From: Candidatus Acetothermia bacterium
Lineage (GTDB): Bacteria > Bipolaricaulota > Bipolaricaulia > RBG-16-55-9 > DRXL01
Direction: 5' to 3'
Assembly: GCA_028275205.1 (NCBI GenBank)
Contig: JAPWVB010000031.1
Location: 1 to 12,240, forward strand
Length of the DNA stretch: 12,240 nt
Both the position numbers and the translations under genes were made by a program. Shown one piece after another: positions 5,732-12,239 of this stretch. The notes under the pieces were generated by a model. That model was not told the origin of the DNA. It ran no database searches and saw only the letters and a list, made by a program, of their open reading frames with translations. The stretch's first letter is position 1; each line of letters starts with the position of its first letter.

Positions 5732-7699
5732 TTACGGGCGTGGCGGCAGCGGCTGATCGACGGGCGTGTTGGAGAGCCAGTAGGCGATCAGCTCTTGCAG
5801 AGTTTCTAAATCAATCTGCTTGCCGCCGGTGCCTGGTACGATCGGTGATTCACTGATGGTGGACCATCCGGTAGCGAGCCACCAGCTCACCGCCCGCTGG
5901 ATCTGATAGAACGAGATGAGATTGTCGTCCCTGGGGTCAATGCGCTCTTCTTCCGGGGGAATATCCGGCCGCGTGATATAGTGCGCGACCACGACCTTGA
6001 TGGGCAGTCCCTCGACCAACTGAAACGAACTCGTTCCCTCCGTGGGCGTCTGAATATCCGGGACTTTGCTAATGACAAAGCCCGTCAGCGTTGGCGAGTC
6101 TACTTCAGCAGTCTCGGAGAGCTTCACTTCGTAGACGATCTTCTTCACCGTTCCAGCGGCAAGGCGCTCCGGGAAGATCCATTCGATGGTCGTTCCTCCA
6201 GGCGGCGGGGGCCGCATCGTCCCTCCGTGGGGCTCCCCTAAGACTTTTTCGGTGACGTCCTCGACTTTCGTGTCCATAGCGATGATATCCCTCGGCCACT
6301 CTTCGCGCACGCCAAGTCCCAACACGTCACGGTTGATGCGAATCTCCAAATACACTCTGATAAAGATCCCCTTGGGCAGTTGACCGTTGAACGTCGGCAG
6401 ATCCCGAATCGCTACGGCGACGTTGATCACGGTGATCGTGGCACTGGCGCTTGCGGTAGCTCCTTCGTTGTCGGTGACGGTGAGGGTAACCGTGTAGCTT
6501 CCGGCTCTCTCGTACGCATGGGTCGGGTTCCGATCGGTGCTTGTCTTGCCGTCGCCGAAATCCCATAGATAGCTGACGATCGAGCCATCGGGGTCGGATG
6601 ACTGATCGGTGAAGACGATATTCTCTTTGGTAGTGGGCTGCCAGGTGGCGCGATCTATCCCAAAGATTTCGGGGTTGAACTCGAACTTCGCGATGGGCGA
6701 AGCGTTCGTAACGTCGAGTGTGAGAAACGGCAGATTGATGCGCACGCGCTGGCCCAAGATATTCGTATACTCGACGGTGCTGGGGCTCCGATTGATGGGA
6801 AAAGACCCCAGCGAATTCGAGCTGACCCTTATGCGCACCGTCACGGACTCTTCGGGGCGGATGGCGTCAATCTTCCATGTCAGCGTTTTGCTGCCGTCGG
6901 CGAACTCTTGGATTTCGGGGTTGCCCTCGGCCCCTTCGAACGTCACGCGATTGGTGATCGTGACTTTGGCGACGACCTGGCGCGCGATGAATTCGACGCG
7001 CAGTTGCCCCTGCAGCGCGGTGAGGGTCTCGTCTGAGAGATTTTTCAGAAAGAGCCCGTTGGTGAGGCGCGCGAGGGAGAGGAGCGTTTGGGATCGCGCC
7101 GCTTCGTCGGTCGTGGTGACCACATGGATGGTGATTTGGTTATCGCGGGCGCGCTGGGCTTGGGTGAGCACCGGGCCGAAGTCCGCTCGATCGGTGCCGG
7201 CGCGGGCGATCACCCATATTTGAATCTTGCGCGCTTCGGGACGACCGTTTTCTGTGAGCTCTTTGGTCGCCAAGGCGACGGCATCGGCCAGCCCAGAAGC
7301 TCCCCCCGACGTGAGCTCCGAGAATCTTTGGCGAATGATATTAAAATCCGTCGTCAAGGGGCTGTCGAGCGTCGGCGGGGCGAGAGAGACTAATCCTACG
7401 CGGTCATCGGGGCCGAGGAGATTGAGCAACCGATCCCAAAATGAGCGCGCCCCCTCAAGATTGATCGAGCGGTCTACGCCGATGATTATATCGAAGGGCT
7501 GGGAGAGAAGAGAATCGCCGCGCAGGGTGAGTCTCACCGAAGCGATCTGGGGCTCGGCGAGCGTGCCGCGCCGATAGACGGGAAACGTCTCGACAGTAAA
7601 CTCCGTCGTCAGCCCCGGCGGGGGAACCTGGGCGCTGCTGAAGAGACTGAGCAGTGCCGCAAGAATGACCACCAAAGCGAACGCACGACGCCCCTGCAT
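5732..7699 (-). CDS. Secreted von Willebrand factor A-like protein with PKD domain
   Basis: The 655-residue protein has a signal peptide cleaved near residue 23 (SSA-Q). A Rossmann-type vWA-like domain follows (about 70-235). The metal site is unusual: IIIGVDRSIN gives D-x-S-x-N in place of D-x-S-x-S, the Thr loop reads TSGGASGLADAV, and the usual 'TDG' strand end reads VIARAGTD. A beta-rich region (240-330) leads to a clear PKD domain (about 335-425) with 'SSDPDGSIVSYLWDFGDG' and 'YTVTLTVTDNEG'. A further beta region follows. The C-terminal tail has DPRDDNLIS (588-596), like a degenerate dockerin or EF-hand loop, then two similar helices (597-608 and 629-643). Such proteins usually bind ligands or polymers at the cell surface. 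An AAGGGGAAGAG RBS precedes the ATG. It follows the HEAT-like gene by 106 bases and precedes the outer-membrane gene by three. Confidence 0.85.
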   Translation of the reverse strand: MQGRRAFALVVILAALLSLFSSAQVPPPGLTTEFTVETFPVYRRGTLAEPQIASVRLTLRGDSLLSQPFDIIIGVDRSINLEGARSFWDRLLNLLGPDDRVGLVSLAPPTLDSPLTTDFNIIRQRFSELTSGGASGLADAVALATKELTENGRPEARKIQIWVIARAGTDRADFGPVLTQAQRARDNQITIHVVTTTDEAARSQTLLSLARLTNGLFLKNLSDETLTALQGQLRVEFIARQVVAKVTITNRVTFEGAEGNPEIQEFADGSKTLTWKIDAIRPEESVTVRIRVSSNSLGSFPINRSPSTVEYTNILGQRVRINLPFLTLDVTNASPIAKFEFNPEIFGIDRATWQPTTKENIVFTDQSSDPDGSIVSYLWDFGDGKTSTDRNPTHAYERAGSYTVTLTVTDNEGATASASATITVINVAVAIRDLPTFNGQLPKGIFIRVYLEIRINRDVLGLGVREEWPRDIIAMDTKVEDVTEKVLGEPHGGTMRPPPPGGTTIEWIFPERLAAGTVKKIVYEVKLSETAEVDSPTLTGFVISKVPDIQTPTEGTSSFQLVEGLPIKVVVAHYITRPDIPPEEERIDPRDDNLISFYQIQRAVSWWLATGWSTISESPIVPGTGGKQIDLETLQELIAYWLSNTPVDQPLPPRP

Positions 7700-7748
7700 A
7701 CGTCTCTTCCCCTTCGAGAATGAGATGACAGCTTCTGGTCGCTCGCAT

Positions 7749-7764
7749 CTATCATAGCCGATAG
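7749..7764. other. Short inverted repeat between the first two cluster genes
   Basis: CTATC and GATAG are separated by six bases in the 106-base gap. On the minus strand a TATGAT resembling a -10 box (7751-7756) falls inside it, but I see no good -35, so neither a promoter nor a terminator can be claimed. The gap holds nothing else recognisable besides the RBS of the vWA/PKD gene. Confidence 0.2.
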
Positions 7765-7805
7765 AGACACGAGCTGGCTGTCGTCTGTATCACACTCTCT
7801 CAGTA

Positions 7806-8465
7806 TCAGGAGTTACACTTGAGCTTGGCGGTGACTTGGCTCGCCGGCAGCGTAATGAGAAACTCCGCGAAGAAGATCTGCGACAGGGGAATAAGGGCGA
7901 TCGTCTTGATCTCGACGGCCTGCGGCGCTACCCCAACCGTCCAGAGATAGAACTGCACCTTCACAGCGTCGAAGTCTGCTTCGGCTTTGATGCGATACGT
8001 ATACCATTCGGGGTAGAGCTTCGCTTTGGGCGTGAGATATTTATTGATCATCATCTTGGTGGCGGCCTCGCGCAGTTGGGGCGAGCTCCCGTAGATCGCG
8101 AGTTGTTCGAGCTCAGGGATGGTCTTGGTGCGCAGATCAATCCCCGCAACCACGGGATTCTCGACGGTGGGGAGGTTCCAGCACCCGCTGATCACTTTGC
8201 CCTGCTTGGCCTCCTCGACCGCTTGGCGAAGCTCTTTAAACCCGCGCTCTTTTTCGATCTTCTGGATGAGGGGGTCCAACTCCGAAAGCGGGCGCTCAAT
8301 GAAAAGATACGCTGCGACCAACGTGCGCGCCGCCGCCAGGCGAAACTCCGGGATCGCATCTGTGGAGACCATTTCAATCAATCTGGGAATGGGTTTTGTG
8401 TCAGCGAATGAAGTCATCGCTACGAGAAGGACTAAACCCACTGTCAGCAGAAGCCGTCGCGTCAT
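7806..8465 (-). CDS. Secreted HEAT-like helical protein, unknown function
   Basis: This 219-residue protein has a signal peptide (hydrophobic core residues 6-18, likely cleavage after A21). Two stretches resemble each other: RLIEMVSTDAIPEFRLAAAR (28-47, continuing to AAYL) and the segment 118-144 with S-S-P-Q-L-R-E-A-A and N-K-Y-L. They share the pattern 'P-x-x-R-x-A-A...YL', typical of paired helices in HEAT-type repeats. Residues 61-90 are charged helix. The C-terminal 60 residues look beta-rich, with a Cys near the end (217) and another at 95 that could pair. It heads the six-gene cluster, and a well-formed promoter lies just upstream. HEAT-like proteins act as protein-binding scaffolds; that role is inference. 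Confidence 0.7.
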   Translation of the reverse strand: MTRRLLLTVGLVLLVAMTSFADTKPIPRLIEMVSTDAIPEFRLAAARTLVAAYLFIERPLSELDPLIQKIEKERGFKELRQAVEEAKQGKVISGCWNLPTVENPVVAGIDLRTKTIPELEQLAIYGSSPQLREAATKMMINKYLTPKAKLYPEWYTYRIKAEADFDAVKVQFYLWTVGVAPQAVEIKTIALIPLSQIFFAEFLITLPASQVTAKLKCNS

Positions 8466-8500
8466 CGCCTATCACCCTCGGCGCTGAGTTTTGCAAGAAG

Positions 8501-8529
8501 ATTCTAACTGAAAGTGAAGCCGCTGACAA
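8501..8529 (-). promoter_or_regulatory. Promoter of the six-gene envelope cluster
   Basis: On the minus strand TTGTCA (8524-8529) and TAGAAT (8501-8506) are spaced by exactly 17 bases. They lie between the ferritin stop and the HEAT-like start, giving a leader of about 30 bases. The same two hexamers drive the WD40 locus at 572-601. Confidence 0.65.
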
Positions 8530-8548
8530 GCTTTCGACAACAGCCCTA

Positions 8549-9049
8549 TTAAGAACTCTCAGCTTCGCGCTGCCCCAACTTCTGATCGAGGATCATCAAG
8601 CCAGCCCCATTCTCCCCGACGAGCTTGAGTTGCTCCACAACCTCGCTGGCGCTTTTCTCTTCTTCGACTTGCTCCTCAATGAACCATTGGAGCATCACTT
8701 CGGTGGGGTAATCGTCTTCATCATCAGCGAGATCATAGAGATCGTGAATAGACTGAGTGATCTTCTGTTCGTGGGCCAGGGCCTTCTGAAACGCATCAAG
8801 GGGAGACTTGAACTCGACCGGGGGCTTGGCGATCGGGCCCAATTCGACGCGCCCGCCGCGATCGTTCACAAAATCGAAGATCTTCATGGCATGCTTGAGT
8901 TCTTCTTGGGCTTGCAGGCGCATCCAGTGGGCCATCCCCCGAAGATTCTGCGCCTCAAAGTACGCGCACATCGAAAGATAGACATACGCCGACTCGAGCT
9001 CTCGAACGATCTGGTCGTTAAGAGCTTTTTCTAATCTCTTGCTGAGCAT
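8549..9049 (-). CDS. ftnA: Non-haem ferritin
   Basis: The 166-residue protein is a classical bacterial ferritin. It oxidises Fe(II) at a di-iron centre and stores ferric mineral inside a cytoplasmic 24-subunit shell. The ferroxidase residues known from E. coli FtnA are all in place with the same numbering: Glu17, Tyr24, Glu50, His53, Glu94, Glu126, Gln127 and Glu130. No haem-ligating Met typical of bacterioferritin is seen in the expected helix, and there is no signal peptide. The start is set at 9049 because AAAGGAG (9058-9064) is eight bases away. The ATG at 9055 is only two bases from it, and the one at 9118 would lie upstream of the promoter. The gene is divergent from the exported ferritin-like gene and 83 bases before the HEAT-like gene. 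Confidence 0.95.
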   Translation of the reverse strand: MLSKRLEKALNDQIVRELESAYVYLSMCAYFEAQNLRGMAHWMRLQAQEELKHAMKIFDFVNDRGGRVELGPIAKPPVEFKSPLDAFQKALAHEQKITQSIHDLYDLADDEDDYPTEVMLQWFIEEQVEEEKSASEVVEQLKLVGENGAGLMILDQKLGQREAESS

Positions 9050-9079
9050 GGTCATCGCTCCTTTGACGAGGATGACGTT

Positions 9080-9109
9080 ATTGTAAACGAAAGAGTCTGG
9101 ACTCAGCAA
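9080..9109 (-). promoter_or_regulatory. Ferritin promoter with central palindrome
   Basis: On the minus strand TTGCTG (9104-9109) and TACAAT (9080-9085) are 18 bases apart. The start of transcription would be near 9073, about 24 bases before the ATG. A perfect inverted repeat GAGTC-TG-GACTC (9093-9104) fills the spacer, a place where a bound repressor would block RNA polymerase. It does not resemble a Fur box. Confidence 0.5.
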
Positions 9110-9186
9110 GGTCTCCATCGAATCTCCATATTCCTTTCATGGCTTCTTCATATCGCTGGGGTATTGTCATAGCCGAGGTGATCAAC

Positions 9187-9687
9187 ATGACGAAGAAGCT
9201 CACAACGGTAGTCGGGATCGCGAGCATCCTCGCGATTGGGTTGTTCGGTCTGATCGGGACGGCACAGACGCCCCTTGACCCGCGGACAGTTCAAGCAATG
9301 CTTGACAGCATCAACGACGAGTATCGTGCCCATGCGTTCTATCAAGCCGTGATAGACAAGTTCGGCCCGGTGCTTCCGTTTGCGAACATCGTACAAGCGG
9401 AAGCGCAACACATTGATACGTGGAAGTTCTATTTTGCCAAGTATGGTGTGCCCGTGCCTGCGGATACGTTCTTAGGAAACGTCCAAGTTTCGACGACGAT
9501 CTGGGAAGCCTGCGAGCAAGCCGCAGCCGCTGAGCTAGCCAATGCTGCCATGTACGAGCAGTTCTTGACGTTCGTCAAGGAGCCCGATCTGCGATGGGTC
9601 ATGGCACGGCTGCGGGACGTCTCGCTCCAGAACCATCTGCCAGCTTTCCAACAGTGTAGCATGGGGCGAGGGCCTCGCCGGCCATAG
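9187..9687 (+). CDS. Exported ferritin-like protein (DUF2202 type)
   Basis: The 166-residue product starts with a signal peptide (MTKKL, hydrophobic 8-24, likely cleavage after TA-Q). The mature part is a four-helix ferritin-like bundle of the DUF2202 type. SINDEYRAHAFYQAVIDKFG (residues 41-60) supplies Glu45, and IVQAEAQHIDTWKFYFAKYG (68-87) supplies Glu72 and His75 in the E-x-x-H arrangement. A third helix around 105-130 carries Glu110, Glu116 and Glu124. The last, LRDVSLQNHLPAF (142-154), supplies His150. These are candidate di-iron ligands. Its job outside the cytoplasm may be iron or peroxide handling, but no DUF2202 activity is established that I can rely on. AGGTGAT precedes the ATG by seven bases, and an in-frame ATG at 9139 lacks an RBS. 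The next gene follows after 33 bases. Confidence 0.82.
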   Translation: MTKKLTTVVGIASILAIGLFGLIGTAQTPLDPRTVQAMLDSINDEYRAHAFYQAVIDKFGPVLPFANIVQAEAQHIDTWKFYFAKYGVPVPADTFLGNVQVSTTIWEACEQAAAAELANAAMYEQFLTFVKEPDLRWVMARLRDVSLQNHLPAFQQCSMGRGPRRP

Positions 9688-9720
9688 CGCCCTCTCGCTC
9701 TCAGAAAGGAGTGAACGACA

Positions 9721-10017
9721 ATGACCAATGCAAAGAAGATTCTCACCGTACTCGTGGGTATTGTGGCAGTAGTGATGGTCCTGACGGCCATCAGCTGGGC
9801 GGCGCAGCCGCAGGGGGCACAGCCTCCTTATCGAGGCTCCATGTTGCAGATCCTCGCAGAGAAGTTGGGCAAATCTCCTGCAGAACTTCAGCAAATTCTC
9901 GCAGAAGCGCGCGCTGAGGCTCTGGGACAAGTTGGCCCACCGGCCCAGAGGATGAACCACGGGCGCGGCATCACGCTCCGAGCCCGCGACGGCACCGGGC
10001 CTCGCTGCCGCCGCTAA
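9721..10017 (+). CDS. Small exported helical protein
   Basis: This 98-residue protein has a clear signal peptide (MTNAKK, hydrophobic 9-25, likely cleavage after WAA). One strong amphipathic helix pair follows, MLQILAEKLGKSPAELQQIL (41-60) continuing AEARAEALGQ. This resembles the 'LAEKLG-x-x-x-x-E-L-x-x-A-x-x-x-A' helix-turn-helix-like unit of small exported DUF2680-type proteins. The C-terminal 25 residues are basic and Gly/Arg-rich, with one Cys near the end. AAAGGAG eight bases before the ATG is a good RBS. It sits 33 bases after the ferritin-like gene and directly before a strong terminator, so the two form one unit. Function unknown. Confidence 0.7.
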   Translation: MTNAKKILTVLVGIVAVVMVLTAISWAAQPQGAQPPYRGSMLQILAEKLGKSPAELQQILAEARAEALGQVGPPAQRMNHGRGITLRARDGTGPRCRR

Positions 10018-10034
10018 GTGAGCGACGTCTAGCA

Positions 10035-10072
10035 CTGTGAGGGGTGGGATGATCCCGCCCCTCACAGCTTTT
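10035..10072 (+). terminator. Rho-independent terminator
   Basis: CTGTGAGGGG pairs perfectly with CCCCTCACAG, and the stem extends inward through a G-T pair and GGGA/TCCC to a tiny loop. TTTT follows at 10069-10072. It closes the ferritin-like/small exported protein unit. Its T-tract overlaps the -35 box of the next promoter. Confidence 0.88.
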
Positions 10073-10098
10073 ACTCGCTCGTGACGACGTGCTATACT
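10070..10098 (+). promoter_or_regulatory. Promoter of the two-component system, predicts leaderless mRNA
   Basis: TTTACT (10070-10075) and TATACT (10093-10098) are 17 bases apart, and TGC directly before the -10 gives an extended -10 element. Transcription should start about seven bases further, at or next to the ATG at 10106. There is no Shine-Dalgarno in the seven bases between. Confidence 0.65.
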
Positions 10099-10105
10099 TG
10101 CAGGG

Positions 10106-10792
10106 ATGGCAAAGAAGATCCTAGTCGTGGACGACGAATTGAAGATCGTGCAGTTGGTGCGCGCGTATCTGCAGCAAGCGGGCTTTTCAGTCTTGACGGC
10201 TTCCAATGGCAAAGACGCCCTCACGTTGTGGAAGGTCGAGCAGCCGGCTTTGGTCGTCTTAGATTTGATGCTTCCTGATATGGACGGCTTCGATGTCGCA
10301 CGAGAGATCCGAAAAAGATCGAACACACCCATCATTATGTTAACAGCCCGAGTCGAGGATGCCGATCGCATTGCGGGGCTCGAAATTGGTGCCGATGATT
10401 ACGTCGTCAAGCCCTTCAACCCGAGAGAGCTGGTCGCTCGCGTGCGCGCGGTGCTCCGCCGCGTAGAGGGCTTCACGAAGCCAGCGGTGATCGAGGCGGG
10501 AGATCTTGTCATCAATCTTGAGAGCCACGAGGCGTATTTTAGAAAAGAGCGACTCGATCTGACGCCCATTGAGTTCAAACTGCTAGCAACGCTTGCTAGT
10601 CAACCAGGGCGCGTCTTCACGAGGCTTCAGCTCATCGAGGCCCTCTCCGGGACGACCTATGCCACCCTTGACCGCACCATTGATACGCACATCAAGAACT
10701 TGCGCAAGAAGATCGAACCTGACCCACAAAACCCACAGTATATCCTGACGGTGCGCGGCGTGGGCTATAAATTCGGAGAGCAGCGACTATGA
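10106..10792 (+). CDS. OmpR/PhoB-family response regulator
   Basis: The 228-residue protein has a receiver domain (residues 3-117) with the acidic pair Asp9/Asp10, phosphorylation site Asp53 in VVLDLMLPD, Thr80 in IIMLTAR and Lys102 in VVKPF. A linker leads to a winged-helix DNA-binding domain (about 128-226) with DLTPIEFKLLATLASQPGRV, a recognition-helix region TLDRTIDTHIKNLRKKIEPD and the closing hairpin ILTVRGVGYKF. It should act as a phosphorylation-dependent transcription factor. The start is fixed by the family's 'M-x-K-K-I-L-V-V-D-D-E' beginning. It overlaps the kinase gene by ATGA, so the two are cognate partners. No binding-site repeats are evident in the flanking sequence, so its targets cannot be named. 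Confidence 0.96.
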   Translation: MAKKILVVDDELKIVQLVRAYLQQAGFSVLTASNGKDALTLWKVEQPALVVLDLMLPDMDGFDVAREIRKRSNTPIIMLTARVEDADRIAGLEIGADDYVVKPFNPRELVARVRAVLRRVEGFTKPAVIEAGDLVINLESHEAYFRKERLDLTPIEFKLLATLASQPGRVFTRLQLIEALSGTTYATLDRTIDTHIKNLRKKIEPDPQNPQYILTVRGVGYKFGEQRL

Positions 10793-12162
10793 AATTCCTG
10801 CGCAATATCCCTCTGGCGCTCAAGCTCTGGTTGGTCTTCTTTGTGGTCATCGCTATCGGAATGGGCATCTCATATCTGTTAGCGGAGCGAGCGACGACGC
10901 AGCAGTTCATAGTCTTGAGTGGCCGGCGCAATCTCGAGCAGGCGCAGCTTTTGGCCCCACTTTTAGCGGAGTACTACGCCCAACATGGAAGTTGGGAAGG
11001 GGTCCAAAGCATTCTCGAGCGTGAGCGTCCTGGGCGGGGCAAAGGCCCTCCGTGGGGTGATCCCTGGCAGCGTTTCGCTTTACTAGATTCAGGCGGTCGT
11101 GTCGTGATCGGGCAAGCGCCGGCAGAGATCTCGCGCGAAGCCCTGGACTCCGTAGGTGTCCCTATCGTGGTGAACGGCGTGCATGTTGCCTGGTTGGTTC
11201 CCACAACAGGGATGGAACACCTCTCGCGAGGAGAGCAGGAGTTCCTACGCTCAACGAGGGGGGCGATTTTGCTCGCAGGGGTAATCGCTGCTGGAGCTGC
11301 ACTCGTGTTGGGCGGGCTCTTTTTACGGAATATTCTCGCGCCTCTACGCCAGCTTGAGAACGCGTCGCAGCGCTTAGCCCAAGGAGACTTGAGTCAGCGT
11401 GTCCCTGTCACCGGACGCGATGAGATCGGGCACTTAGCCGAGTCATTCAATCGCATGGTGGAACGTCTTGAGCGATCTGAGAAGCTGCGCCGCCAGATGA
11501 TCGCCGACATTGCCCATGAGCTGCGCACGCCTCTCACGGTCATTCAAGGCAATCTCCAAGCGATCCTTGATGGGGTGTACGAGCCCACCCCCAATGTGAT
11601 CGCCTCGATCCATGAAGAGAGCTTATTGCTCGCGCGATTAGTCGGTGACCTGCGCGATCTCAGCCTTGCCGAAGCGGGTGAACTTCGCTTAGAGAAACAG
11701 CTCACTGACATTCGTGATGTTATTCGTCAGACGATCACAGTGATCGAGCCTCGTCTTGCAAGCAAGCGCATCGTGCTGACCGTTACGTTACCCGATGAGC
11801 CTGTGCTTGTGGAGATTGACCCGCAGCGCATCCAGCAAGTGCTCTTAAATATTCTGAGCAATGCCGAACGCTATACCCCTGAAGACGGGCAGATTACGCT
11901 CTCAGCCGTAAATTTCAACACAGAAGTTCACATAAGCGTTACCGACAGCGGCCCGGGGATCGCTCCTGAAGATCTGCCCTATGTCTTTGAGCGCTTTTGG
12001 CGAGGAGATCGCTCGCGGTCGCGGGCGACGGGCGGCACGGGCTTAGGGCTTGCCATCGCCAAGCAATTCGTGGAAGCGCACGGTGGGCGGATCTGGGCCG
12101 AAAGTACTCTGGGGAAGGGCTCGACCTTTGCGTTCAGTCTGCCCATCTGTTATGCGGGCTGA
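10789..12162 (+). CDS. Sensor histidine kinase (HAMP, HisKA, HATPase)
   Basis: The 457-residue kinase sits in the inner membrane. A first TM helix (about 10-31) is followed by an extracytoplasmic sensor of about 125 residues and a second TM (158-179). The HAMP domain comes next (180-231, NILAPLRQLENASQRLAQGD and DEIGHLAESFNRM), then HisKA with phospho-acceptor His243 in IAHELRTPLT. The HATPase domain has N box LLNILSNAERYTP (Asn354/Asn358), G1 box VTDSGPGI, F box FERFWRGD and G2 box GGTGLGLAIA. All catalytic boxes are intact. The overall plan is like BaeS. The sensor domain carries a Gly/Pro/Arg-rich loop (80-93) and no recognisable fold, so the signal is unknown. Translation is coupled to the response regulator. 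Confidence 0.96.
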   Translation: MKFLRNIPLALKLWLVFFVVIAIGMGISYLLAERATTQQFIVLSGRRNLEQAQLLAPLLAEYYAQHGSWEGVQSILERERPGRGKGPPWGDPWQRFALLDSGGRVVIGQAPAEISREALDSVGVPIVVNGVHVAWLVPTTGMEHLSRGEQEFLRSTRGAILLAGVIAAGAALVLGGLFLRNILAPLRQLENASQRLAQGDLSQRVPVTGRDEIGHLAESFNRMVERLERSEKLRRQMIADIAHELRTPLTVIQGNLQAILDGVYEPTPNVIASIHEESLLLARLVGDLRDLSLAEAGELRLEKQLTDIRDVIRQTITVIEPRLASKRIVLTVTLPDEPVLVEIDPQRIQQVLLNILSNAERYTPEDGQITLSAVNFNTEVHISVTDSGPGIAPEDLPYVFERFWRGDRSRSRATGGTGLGLAIAKQFVEAHGGRIWAESTLGKGSTFAFSLPICYAG

Positions 12163-12239
12163 CGCTCGGCTCGCCAGATTTTTTGGACCATCCACACGAC
12201 TACGCCCAGCCCAACGACAAAAAGCACTAAGAAGACGAT
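12150..12239 (-). CDS. 3' end of a membrane-protein gene, convergent with the kinase (partial)
   Basis: On the minus strand the frame from the right edge reads IVFLVLFVVGLGVVVWMVQK and onward to ERQPA before TAA (12150-12152). This is a hydrophobic helix of about 17 residues followed by a positively charged tail, which is what a C-terminal TM anchor with cytoplasmic end looks like. It overlaps the kinase stop by 13 bases tail to tail. Only 30 codons are visible, so the family cannot be named. Confidence 0.55.
   Translation of the reverse strand: MVFLVLFVVGLGVVVWMVQKIWRAERQPA

Noticed and set aside
8549..9118. Ferritin start at 9118
   Set aside because: The predicted promoter would lie inside the gene. 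The RBS and the family's usual N-terminus point to 9049.
9050..9186. Fur box in the ferritin intergenic region
   Set aside because: No GATAATGATAATCATTATC-like 19-base pattern; only the GAGTC palindrome.
9535..10371. Long minus-strand frame opposite the exported proteins and the terminator
   Set aside because: It is antisense to well-supported genes and to the intrinsic terminator, and its translation is of no protein-like composition.
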